Assembly: GCF_026340675.1 (NCBI RefSeq)
Contig: NZ_JAPEOX010000006.1
Coordinates: 76,949-140,948, forward strand
From: Streptomyces sp. NBC_01264
GTDB lineage: Bacteria; Actinomycetota; Actinomycetes; Streptomycetales; Streptomycetaceae
Length of the DNA stretch: 64,000 nt
Reading direction: 5' to 3'
In this document: positions 55,634-63,788 of the stretch, piece after piece
Numbering within the stretch: position 1 is the stretch's first letter
How the letters are laid out: every line of letters starts with the position of its first letter
Notes under the pieces: model-generated
The model's database searches: none
Told to the model about the DNA's origin: nothing
Seen by the model: only the letters and a program-made list of their open reading frames with translations
Made by a program: the position numbers and the translations under genes

Positions 55634-56499
55634 GGTGCTGTCACGTTGTTGGTGGTGTGATCGTTTGAGTGTGCGTCAGGCCGTGCGGGGGCCGTCGGCG
55701 GCCCGCTGCTCAGGCTGTGGCGGGCATGCCGGTGGTGCCGGTGATCTGGTTCCAGACGGCGAAGCGGATGGTCATCTCGAAGCGGTGGCGTCTGGCGGTC
55801 ATGAGGTGGCGGTGGGGGCGGAAGTCGGGTGAGATCCCGGTGAACGCGGAGAGGAAGCGTTGCGCCCCGCCGACGCTGCGGAAGCCTTTCATCGCTCGTT
55901 CACGCTGACGGGTGGGCTGGTGGGAGTTCTCCGCCCGGTTGTTCAAGCCCTTGTGCGAACGGTGCTCGACCGAGGGCATCACCTCACGGTGCGCGGCCCC
56001 GTAGGAGCGCAGCTTGTCGGTGACGACCACCCGGGGCACCCGCCTGGTCGTGGTCAGGAGCCGGCGGAAGAAACGCCTGGCCGCAGCCTTGTCACGACGG
56101 TTCTGGACCAGGATGTCCAGGACGTTCCCGTTCTGGTCGACGGCCCGCCACAAGTACTTCCACGCCCCGTTGATCTTGATGAAGACCTCGTCGAGGTGCC
56201 ACTTGTCGCCGGGCTGCGGGCGGCGCCGGCGCAGAGCGTTGGCGTAGGCCTGACCGAACTTCAGACACCAGCGGCGGACGGTCTCGTAAGAGACGATCAC
56301 GCCCCGCTCGAGCATCATCTCCTCCACCTCACGGAAGGAGAGCGGGAAGCGGAAGTACAGCCACACACAGTGCGCGATGATCTCGACCGGGTACCGGTGG
56401 TTCTTGTACGACGGCACCACAGACGACACGAACCCCAGCCCCTCACCAGACGGACAACCCGAAGATCATCTCACCCTGCCCCGACAACGTGACAGAGCC
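55634..56499 (-). mobile_element. IS6-family insertion sequence, intact copy (minus orientation)
   Basis: Ends GGTGCTGTCACGTTGTT and GGCTCTGTCACGTTGTC. It abuts the N-terminal half of another IS6 and has no matching continuation or duplication on the far side. Confidence 0.88.
55710..56429 (-). CDS. IS6-family DDE transposase
   Basis: A 239-residue full-length protein with VPSYKNHRYPVEIIAHCVW, DKWHLDEVFIKINGAWKY, VVVTDKLRSYGAAHREV and NRAENSHQPTRQRE. Intact. Confidence 0.92.
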   Translation of the reverse strand: MSSVVPSYKNHRYPVEIIAHCVWLYFRFPLSFREVEEMMLERGVIVSYETVRRWCLKFGQAYANALRRRRPQPGDKWHLDEVFIKINGAWKYLWRAVDQNGNVLDILVQNRRDKAAARRFFRRLLTTTRRVPRVVVTDKLRSYGAAHREVMPSVEHRSHKGLNNRAENSHQPTRQRERAMKGFRSVGGAQRFLSAFTGISPDFRPHRHLMTARRHRFEMTIRFAVWNQITGTTGMPATA

Positions 56500-56535
56500 T
56501 GACAACGCCCTGGCGGTTGCCGACAGCGTGACGGA

Positions 56536-57696
56536 CTACAGCGCGCGCCGGCCCTCCCGTTCAGTAAGGATCTTGAAGGGTGCATCTGCGGCGCTAATCC
56601 AGCCCTGCTCGGCAGTGCTGCCCACAGCGAGGTATTTGCTGTCGATCTCGACGACCACGAAGTAGCTCTTCCGTCCCTCGTTTGACCAAGTGCTGAACCG
56701 GGTGGCGACTGCCGGATCGGTCGTGAATTCCATCACCGTGCCACCCATGTCGGCCTCGCCCACCTGGCTTCTCGCCTGCTCCGGGGTGGGCCGGGCCGCT
56801 CGGACGTTCGCCTTACGACTCTTGGCTCTGGCGATCTGGTCGGCGTTCATTCCCCGAGCGACGATGACCTTGCGCGACTCCGCGTCGCTGACGGCCGCCA
56901 GAACCGTGGCGTACGAACTGAGGGCAGGGGGTGCGGATCGTGCGGGCTCCGAAGTCTTCTCATCACGGCTCTTTGATTCCTGCTGGCGCTGAGATGCCAC
57001 CTTCCGGCGCGCTCCCGCCCTGCTCGCTGATCCCTTGACCTCTGGGCCGGTCTTCACGTCTGCAACGGTGCTGGGCTGCTGCTCGGAGGCCGCGTCCGCG
57101 ACCGACACGGACGTCATCACTACAGGCTTCTTCCGTAGTGATCCCACCCGGCTGCGCTTATCGGCTTGAGCAGTCGACACGGGCGTGGGCGTGGCTATCG
57201 ACTTCGGTTCCGCAGAGTCAACCGGCGTCTTCTTCCGCAGGTTCCGCGTATGCCCTGCATTCCTGCGCTCCTGTCCTTCGCTTGCCGTAGCGGTCCCCTT
57301 CGAGGGCGTCGAGGCGATCTTGGGGCGGGAAGGCGCAGGATTCTTGGAATCGGCTCCATGGCGAATCCGGGCAAGGGGGCGAGGCGCGGGAGCGCTGGCA
57401 GCGTACGTGAAAGGGCTAAGGGCGACGGTCCCGTTCAATGGCTCGAACTGCCAGAAGGTGCCGAGACTGACAAGGGACGAGCCGACGGGTAGTTCCAGTA
57501 TCGGACCGGAATCCCCCTCTGTCGTTTTGAGAGGCTGGTTGCTCTCTTGCGAGATGAGCAAGCCTATGCTGGTGCAGACCTGGCCATCCTGATCGATGAA
57601 CAGCGGTTGGGAATTCTCCCCCTCCCCATACGCAACGGGTGAGGAATCGTGCATCAGTGGCCCGTACGGTGCGGGTAGAACGATCGTGGTTTCCAT
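56536..57696 (-). CDS. Hypothetical protein with a possible C-terminal ADP-ribosyltransferase-type toxin domain
   Basis: This 386-residue protein starts at ATG 57696, chosen because CGAGGA lies just upstream; the longer open frame lacks a site. The first ~100 residues (METTIVLPAPYGPLMHDSSP, LFIDQDGQVCTSIGLLIS, LGTFWQFEPLNGT) form a globular module. A 150-residue Lys/Ser/Pro/Ala-rich disordered linker follows. The last ~110 residues contain KVIVARGMNADQI (Arg), MEFTTDPAVATRFSTW (Thr-Thr) and YLAVGSTAEQGWISAADAPF (Glu), which fit the Arg, S/T-x-S/T and Glu pattern of R-S-E ADP-ribosyltransferase toxins. No secretion signal is seen. The toxin assignment is an inference from this pattern only. 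Confidence 0.5.
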   Translation of the reverse strand: METTIVLPAPYGPLMHDSSPVAYGEGENSQPLFIDQDGQVCTSIGLLISQESNQPLKTTEGDSGPILELPVGSSLVSLGTFWQFEPLNGTVALSPFTYAASAPAPRPLARIRHGADSKNPAPSRPKIASTPSKGTATASEGQERRNAGHTRNLRKKTPVDSAEPKSIATPTPVSTAQADKRSRVGSLRKKPVVMTSVSVADAASEQQPSTVADVKTGPEVKGSASRAGARRKVASQRQQESKSRDEKTSEPARSAPPALSSYATVLAAVSDAESRKVIVARGMNADQIARAKSRKANVRAARPTPEQARSQVGEADMGGTVMEFTTDPAVATRFSTWSNEGRKSYFVVVEIDSKYLAVGSTAEQGWISAADAPFKILTEREGRRAL

Positions 57697-57875
57697 GGTT
57701 CCTCGAATCTCTGCAGGACGTCGAGACCTCGAGCGAGAGGTCTCATGGGTTCCGAAGGCTATGGACCCGCCCTCACTAGCGTGAGTGCCTATGGATAGCC
57801 CATTGGGCAGAACAGCGAATCCGCTGCGCAATCGATTGTGCGGGTTACGAGCTGTAGAGCACTGAGCCCTTTTCA

Positions 57876-58732
57876 GGTGCTGTCACGTTGTCCGGGTGTT
57901 TGGGATGATCTTCGGGTTGGGGTCTTCCGGGAGGGGTGGGGTTCGTGTCGTCTGTGGTGCCGTCGTCGTACGCGAATCACCGCTACCCGGTGGAGATCAT
58001 TTCGCACTGTGTGTGGCTGTACTTCCGCTTCCCTCTCTCCTTCCGTGAGGTCGAGGAGATGATGCTCGAGCGGGGTGTGATCGTCTCGTACGAGACCATG
58101 CGCCGGTGGTGCCTGAAGTTCGGCCAGGCCTACGCCAACGCCTGCGCCGGCGGTGTCCACAGCCCGGCGATAAATGGCACCTCGACGAGGTCTTCATCAA
58201 GATCGGCGGGGTGCAGAAGTACCTGTGGCGGGCCGTGGACGCCGACGGCAACGTCCTCGACATCCTCGTCCAGAATCGCCGTGACAAGGCTGCGGCCAGG
58301 CGCTTCTTCCGCCGGCTCCTCACCTCCACCGGGCAGGTGCCCAGGGTGGTGGTCACCGACAAGCTGAAGTCGTACGGGGCCGCGCACCGGGAAGTGATGC
58401 CCTCGGTGGAGCACCGCTCCCACAAGGGTTTGAACAACCAGGCGGAGAACTCGCACCAGCCCACCAGGCAGCGGGAACGCGCGATGAAAGGCTTCCGCAG
58501 TCCGGGCGGAGCGCAGCGGTTCCTGTCCGCGTTCACCGGGATCTCACCCCACTTCCGAACCGGACGCCACCTCATGACCGCCCGCCGCCACCGCCTCGAA
58601 ATGACCGTCCGCTTCACCATCTGGAACCAGATCACCGGCGTCGCCGGCATGCCCGCCGCGGCCTGAACAACCAGCCGCCGACGGCTTCCTCACGCCCCCA
58701 GACGATCACACCACCCACAACGTGACAACGCC
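57876..58732 (+). mobile_element. IS6-family element with frameshifted transposase
   Basis: Ends GGTGCTGTCACGTTGTC and GGCGTTGTCACGTTGTG. Length 857 bp. No target duplication is visible. Confidence 0.87.
57945..58666 (+). pseudogene. IS6-family transposase with single-base deletion
   Basis: It starts VPSSYANHRYPVEIISHCVW (one extra Ser codon relative to other copies). It loses frame at about 58141 through one missing G (AANALRRR region) and continues in the other frame from PQPGDKWHLDEVFIKIGGVQ to the C-terminus GMPAAA. Confidence 0.87.
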
Positions 58733-59075
58733 GGTGCGGGTCCTGCTCTTAGACCCCGACGCTCCCGCCGCGGTGCAGCGCGCGGCGGAGATCGGGGAGC
58801 CGGCCGAGACGCTCGCGGCCGGGATCCGCCTCGCGGAAGCCCGCCTGCGGGAGCTCACTGCGGTGTGCGATGTGGCGGTGTTCCGGTACGCGATGCTGCC
58901 GACCTGGCGCCTGATTCGCGGCGACGACACGATGTTCGTCGGCGCCTTCGACGCCGGCTGGGAAGGCCACGAGTCCGCCACCTACAAGGTGGTGGCCACC
59001 GCGCACGGCCCGCTGTTCCGGGGCCACCGCCGGATGTTCGAAGCGATGGTGGCCGGCGCACGGCGCACGGTGTGA
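58733..59075 (+). pseudogene. Truncated protein, probable C-terminal domain of an HTH regulator
   Basis: The frame enters from the IS6 end and reads VRVLLLDPDAPAAVQRAAEI, RLAEARLRELTAVCDVAVFR, LPTWRLIRGDDTMFVGAFDA and LFRGHRRMFEAMVAGARRT. It resembles the C-terminal sensor-like domain of some Streptomyces XRE-type regulators (DUF5919-like). The DNA-binding part would have been removed by the IS6. Its stop lies 17 nt before the CYTH gene, so the two were probably co-transcribed. Confidence 0.5.
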
Positions 59076-59092
59076 GAGGGAGGAAGTACAGG

Positions 59093-59650
59093 GTGATCGA
59101 GGCAGAGCTGAAGGCGCGCGTGAAGGACCGGACCGCGCTGGTCGAGCTACTCGACCAGTGGGCTGTGGGCCGAGCGGAGGTTTACCGGGATACCTACTAC
59201 GACACGGCGGAGCGGACCCTCGAAGCGCGGGACGCGGAGCTGCGGGTCCGCACGGTGGAGAGCGCGTACGGCGCGGCGCGTACGGTCCGGACGTACAAGA
59301 GCGCCGCCGTGGACGAGGAGTCCGGATCGAAGCCCGAGCACGAGACCGCGGTGGCCGACCCGGAGGCGGTGCACGCTGTGGTGCGGGGGCTGGGGTACGA
59401 GCCGGTGATCGCGTTCACGAAGCACTGCACGAACTACACCGTCACCGTCCGCGGTCGGCAGATGCTCGCCACCGTGGTGCAGGTCCCGGAGATTGACGGG
59501 GTGTTCGTGGAGGTCGAGACGATGACCGGGCCCGAAGGCCTGGCGGGCGCGCTCGCGGACGTCCGCGCCTTCCTGCCGGGCCTGGGCATCGGCGAAGGGG
59601 ACCTGACCCGCGAGCTGTACACGGACGCGGTACGGGCCCGCCGGGGGTAG
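59093..59650 (+). CDS. CYTH-domain protein (class IV adenylate cyclase / ThTPase type)
   Basis: This 185-residue protein has a GTG start with GGGAGG 9 nt upstream. It begins with the CYTH signature IEAELKARVKD, followed by TYYDT, LEARDAELRVRT, TYKSAA and KPEHETAV. Conserved charged residues reappear in FTKHCTNYTV and VFVEVETM. These form the tunnel that binds triphosphates. Members act on ATP, thiamine triphosphate or inorganic triphosphate. Pairing with a regulator-like gene suggests nucleotide signalling, but the substrate is unknown. Confidence 0.83.
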   Translation: MIEAELKARVKDRTALVELLDQWAVGRAEVYRDTYYDTAERTLEARDAELRVRTVESAYGAARTVRTYKSAAVDEESGSKPEHETAVADPEAVHAVVRGLGYEPVIAFTKHCTNYTVTVRGRQMLATVVQVPEIDGVFVEVETMTGPEGLAGALADVRAFLPGLGIGEGDLTRELYTDAVRARRG

Positions 59651-59689
59651 CTGCTCGTCCTTCCCCCGGCGGCCCGCAGGCTGAGCCGG

Positions 59690-62365
59690 TCAGGCCCAGT
59701 CGACGCCCAGTTTCGCGAGCGCGCTGAGTTGCTCGGTGGTGAGCTTGTCGCGTCGGCTCTTGGTGTTGCTGGTCCATACGCCGAGTTTCACCCCGGTGGG
59801 TTCTGTCTCGCCGTCGGTGGTGATGGTTTCGGTGTGTCCGCGGGGTACCGGTCGGGTGCCTTCCCGCGCGACCCACTGCGCGAGCGCGGCGAGGCCGCGC
59901 TGGAACGCCTGCTGCGCCTTGGGCGTCACCTTCGCGCTCGGGGCGGTGAGGGCCGGCGCCGGGGCGGGTTGGACGCCGAGCTTGGACAATCGCTCCTGCT
60001 GCTCGGCGGTGAGCTGTGCCCAGACGTCTGGACGCTTGTGCTGGTGGAGCCAGCGGCCGACGTCGTCGCCGTCGATGGTCACTCCGGGGGCGATGTCGGG
60101 GAGGGACCCGTCAGCGTCGGCCAGGGCGGCGAGTAGCCGGTAGTTGCGCTGCCAGTCCAGCGGCCACGGGCAGTCCCAATCCTCATCGATCGCAGAAAGC
60201 TGCGCGGCCCGGGTCGTCGCGTTCTCTTCGTCCTTCCCGAGGCCGTTCTTGACGCCCGTGCGCCGCAGGTTGGCCATGTGCTGCCCGATGGGCACCATCG
60301 TCTCGCTCTCGCCCCACAGGGCGTTCTGCCGGGGTGCCAGGTGTCCGCTTGCCCGGTGGTAGGCGCGCAGCGCGGCAAGCTTGTCCTCCCAGGCCTCTTC
60401 ACCCGGCTCCCAGACCATGCCGGCCTCGGGTGCGTCCAGGAGCTTTTGACGCCGCACCTCCAACTCTCCGGCCCGCAGGGCCTTGCGCTGCTGGTGAACC
60501 CACCGGCCGAGAGGGAAGCTTTTCGTGACGCCCACCGGCGTCTCGGTGTCGTAGGGGACCGCGTGCAGGCCGGTGATTCCGTGCTCGGCGCGCCAGCGCA
60601 GGAGTGCCTGGTAGCCCTCCAGCCAGACCAGGGATTCGGGCCGGTAGACGCGGGTGCGCAGGAAGGCCGCGATAGCCGCGGCGTCACGCGGGGTGGAGAA
60701 GTGCAGCAACGCGGACTCCGCCGCGACGTCCGCCCCGTCCTCCTGGTCCTGGTCGTCCCCCTTGACCCCGACGCCGGCGCCGATGATCCGGCCCTCTTCG
60801 TCACGCTGCACGTGCACAGTGTGCTTCCCGCTTCTCAGAGCGCGCGAAGCGAGTTGCTCGACCAGTCGCTCGTCATGACTGCGCAGGCCCTGGAGGACAG
60901 CGACCAGGCCCGCGTACGAAGCGGACGCCACCATGTCCTTGGGGTCCTCCCCGGGCTCCAGGAAGACCGGGACGATGATCCGGGCCACTTTGGTGGAGCC
61001 GTCCCGGTTGAGCCGCAGCGCCCGCCCGATGTTCTGGACGATCTCCACCTGCGACCCACGGGTGTCCGCGAAGCAGATCGCTTCGACACCGCGTTCGCCG
61101 GTGATGTCGACTCCTTCCCCGAGCACCCGCACGGACGCGAGGAACGCCCGGTGCACGCGGCGCCCGGCCGCGTCGATGCCGTTGGCGAACTGGCGCAGCA
61201 CCTCGCGCCGCTCGGACACGAGGTGATCTCCACACAGCCACGCCGACCACACCCGGCCGGGGGGCACGTGCCGGCCAGCCTCCAACTCGTAGGGCTCCGC
61301 TTCGATCGACGACTCCGGGAGCTCCTCGGCGCGCGCCAGCGCGACAGGGTCACTCTCGCTGACGTACAGCTCGGCTGCTGTCGCGGGAAGCTTTTCAGCG
61401 AAGGCCCGGGCCTCTTCGACCTTTTGATGAAAGGTCATCACGGTTTTCAGATTGTGCCGCGCGGCGTGTTCGAGTAGTGCGGTCTGCAAAAGCGCGAGAC
61501 GCCGTCCCCGCAGTGATTCCTCCGAGAGTACGAATCGCTGCGGTGAGGGGTCACGGATTTCCAAGACGTCGATTTCGAATCCGGCGAGGATCTCCCGCTC
61601 GATGGCCTCGGACAGTCCTAGATCGGCGAGCCACGGACCGTAGGTGCCCTCGGGGTCGTCTGCCATCGACGCGATGTCGGGCGCCGGCCCGGCTGCGGCT
61701 TTCCGCGGCTGCGCTGCGGCGAGGATCCGGGGGGTGGCGGTGAGGTACAGGCGGAAGTCGGCGGGGATCCGGGTGTTGTCGTGGATCGCGGCCCAGGGCC
61801 GGCCCAGGTCCCCAGCCGTCCCGTGGGCTTCGTCCACGATGGCCAGGTCGAAGGGATCCATGCGCTGCCCGTAGAGCCGCTCCCCGCCCGAGAGAGCAGC
61901 CTCCAGGGGCCCGCGCACCTTCTGGACGGCCTCAGGGTCGGTGGCGTCCTCACGGTCGACCAGGGAGGCGTACGTAGCGAACACGACCACGGGCCCCCGT
62001 GCGGCCCACAGGGCGAGCTGCACGGGGTTGGTCGTGGTGCGCACCACGAGTTCGGTGAGTACCGCGTCGTTCTCCAGCGAGCACACCGCGACCATCGGGG
62101 CGCGGTGGCCGACAGTGCGCCAGGCCTGCGCGGTCTGAGCGAGTAGATCCAGGGTCGGGGCGGTCACCAGGATCCGGCCCCCCGGGAAGCACTCCAGCGC
62201 ACTCGCAGCAGCGGTGATCGTCTTCCCCGAGCCAGTCGCGGACACGATCGTCCCCCGCAGCCCCTGAGGCGGCACGGCCGATTTCACCGGCACCCCAACC
62301 CATTTCCGGATCGCCGACCGCTGGTCCACCTGATGTTCCCTGAGCTGAATACCAGACATTCGCAT
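59690..62365 (-). CDS. DEAH helicase with helicase-associated repeats (telomere-linked type)
   Basis: This 891-residue protein has a Q-motif-like IQLREHQVDQR, Walker A SATGSGKT (42-49), LVTAPTLDLLAQT, the DEAHG box with TATPR, and in the second RecA lobe the arginine-finger region VEIVQNIGRALRLNRDGST. The C-terminal ~350 residues contain repeated helicase-associated segments (WLEGYQALLRWRAEHGITGL, KLAALRAYHRASGHLAPRQ, GRWLHQHKRPDVWAQLTAEQ, KLGVWTSNTKSRRDKLTTEQ). Helicases of this layout are often the last genes before Streptomyces telomeres and have been linked to conjugal transfer (TtrA type). Its position 1.6 kb from the terminal palindromes fits. ATG 62365 or the next ATG two codons later may be used. 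Confidence 0.87.
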   Translation of the reverse strand: MRMSGIQLREHQVDQRSAIRKWVGVPVKSAVPPQGLRGTIVSATGSGKTITAAASALECFPGGRILVTAPTLDLLAQTAQAWRTVGHRAPMVAVCSLENDAVLTELVVRTTTNPVQLALWAARGPVVVFATYASLVDREDATDPEAVQKVRGPLEAALSGGERLYGQRMDPFDLAIVDEAHGTAGDLGRPWAAIHDNTRIPADFRLYLTATPRILAAAQPRKAAAGPAPDIASMADDPEGTYGPWLADLGLSEAIEREILAGFEIDVLEIRDPSPQRFVLSEESLRGRRLALLQTALLEHAARHNLKTVMTFHQKVEEARAFAEKLPATAAELYVSESDPVALARAEELPESSIEAEPYELEAGRHVPPGRVWSAWLCGDHLVSERREVLRQFANGIDAAGRRVHRAFLASVRVLGEGVDITGERGVEAICFADTRGSQVEIVQNIGRALRLNRDGSTKVARIIVPVFLEPGEDPKDMVASASYAGLVAVLQGLRSHDERLVEQLASRALRSGKHTVHVQRDEEGRIIGAGVGVKGDDQDQEDGADVAAESALLHFSTPRDAAAIAAFLRTRVYRPESLVWLEGYQALLRWRAEHGITGLHAVPYDTETPVGVTKSFPLGRWVHQQRKALRAGELEVRRQKLLDAPEAGMVWEPGEEAWEDKLAALRAYHRASGHLAPRQNALWGESETMVPIGQHMANLRRTGVKNGLGKDEENATTRAAQLSAIDEDWDCPWPLDWQRNYRLLAALADADGSLPDIAPGVTIDGDDVGRWLHQHKRPDVWAQLTAEQQERLSKLGVQPAPAPALTAPSAKVTPKAQQAFQRGLAALAQWVAREGTRPVPRGHTETITTDGETEPTGVKLGVWTSNTKSRRDKLTTEQLSALAKLGVDWA

Positions 62366-62449
62366 GCCTTCCCCGATACCGGATCCCAGTGACTACGCCT
62401 CAGACCAGAGGTAACGGCCCCGACCCTGCCTCGTCTTTCTGCCAACAGT

Positions 62450-62481
62450 ACATGGTGCATCACCATGGTGTATGCATTATG
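62450..62481 (-). promoter_or_regulatory. Candidate promoter and operator of the helicase gene
   Basis: On the minus strand a CATAAT box lies at 62481-62476 with TTTGCT 16 nt upstream. Immediately downstream, CACCATG is repeated twice 13 bp apart (CACCATGGTGATGCACCATG), including the 10-bp palindrome CACCATGGTG. The arrangement looks like an operator covering the transcription start, about 90 nt before the start codon. Activity is inferred only from sequence. Confidence 0.4.
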
Positions 62482-62499
62482 GTTGGTTGGTCTCGACCA

Positions 62500-62835
62500 G
62501 GAGCAAACCAGCCCGCGGGCCCCCTGCGCTACGGCCGCCGGCTGAACCGTCAGCCAGCTGAGAGTGCTGGACAAAACCAACGAGTTTCTGTATCCGGCAT
62601 ACCGGACGTCGGCGCAGCCGTGAAAATGGGGCCGTGTGGCGGCTGCCCGTCCGACGGCCCTCGGTCACGATGTGACCCTCACCGCGAAGGCCGCATAGCC
62701 ACAACCCTCGCCGCCCTCGGCCCCTCAGCTCAGACAGGCGTCCGAGATCGAGGTGGGTATTTTCGGGTTAGATCACCGGCTTCACCGCCCTGCTCGCCCC
62801 GGGGGACCGTCGGGGCAACGACGAGTTCAACCTGA
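62500..62835. other. Intergenic stretch, no supported gene
   Basis: No open frame with motifs. It separates the helicase upstream region from the 3' end of the lower-GC gene. Confidence 0.5.
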
Positions 62836-63606
62836 TTAATCCTCAAATTCGAAGCTGGGTTTCAGGAGATACTCGGCCAGCTTCTTTCTGTCCGATCGAT
62901 CGAGCTCTAGATTCTTGATCGCCGCGACGATTTTTTCGTTTTTCGAGTTGAATACAGCAAGGAGAATATTATATTCTTCTCTTTTTATCTTCTTCTTGTA
63001 TGCTGCACCCCAGGCAAGTGCTTCTTTAGTGGATGATTTTCGATGGAAAAGTGCGTCCTCCAGTTGTCGTGATGCGTGCATTCCAGCAAGGGCAGCCGCC
63101 TTAGCCATGGAAAAGGTTGATTCGCTTGCCAGGGTTTTGGCCAGCAGGGGCCGCTGAGCCTCGGAGACTGCTTTCATGCAGTACTGGTACTTGTAGTAGA
63201 GATCATCGGTCTCCCTGGCACTACTGAGTGCAGACTCTTTCGCTAGGTAGGCGTCGACAGTCTTTATATGTGTTTGGAACTCGGATAGGAAGAAAATATA
63301 TACTTTCTGGAATCGGTTCGGATCATCCGCCGTATTGATAATCGATGCGATATCCTGACGGGGGATCGACGACTCGTCGAAAAGAGGCCTGTTGCAGAAT
63401 TCGTCAATCCATTCGAGGTAGTTCTCTACATAGAGGTGGCAGTAGCGTTTGAATGCCTTCCTGATCTCTCTAAGCGCGGGGTCCGAATGGTTCGCCGGAA
63501 AGAATTCAGGAGAACCAAAAGAGAATAGCTGGAGGTAGTTTTCCTTGTTGTATAGGTGGTACCATTCGGGACTCTTCAAATCCTCGGGTAGGGCGATCTG
63601 ATCCAT
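62836..63606 (-). CDS. Hypothetical lower-GC protein next to the terminal palindromes
   Basis: This 256-residue, largely alpha-helical protein starts at ATG 63606 (GGAAAGAGA upstream); an in-frame extension to 63690 lacks a site. Segments include LKSPEWYHLYNKENYLQLF, FKRYCHLYVENYLEWIDEFC, LYYKYQYCMKAVSEAQRPLL and KKIKREEYNILLAVFNSKNE. It is rich in Lys, Tyr, Asn and Ile, and its codons are much less GC-biased than neighbouring genes, so recent acquisition is likely. It has no signal peptide or membrane helix. I do not recognise a family. Confidence 0.65.
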   Translation of the reverse strand: MDQIALPEDLKSPEWYHLYNKENYLQLFSFGSPEFFPANHSDPALREIRKAFKRYCHLYVENYLEWIDEFCNRPLFDESSIPRQDIASIINTADDPNRFQKVYIFFLSEFQTHIKTVDAYLAKESALSSARETDDLYYKYQYCMKAVSEAQRPLLAKTLASESTFSMAKAAALAGMHASRQLEDALFHRKSSTKEALAWGAAYKKKIKREEYNILLAVFNSKNEKIVAAIKNLELDRSDRKKLAEYLLKPSFEFED

Positions 63607-63788
63607 AATTTTCTCTTTCCATTGTGTAGGAATATTGATCCTACCTAAACCCTCAATGTGAGCGCATTGACCAACAGGGCAGACTTTCATTCAGATCTGG
63701 CTTGGAGCAGGGCATGGCAGCTGGCGTAGGCGCAGGCCTGGGGTCCTGGAGGCGGAGCCGGAAGGACCTTGGGGTGGGGGAGTGGACC

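Noticed and set aside
11660..58732. Recurrent TGTCACGTTGTC motif as a CRISPR or regulatory repeat
   Set aside because: Every occurrence lies at an end of an IS6-family copy or relic; spacing is irregular and there are no cas genes.
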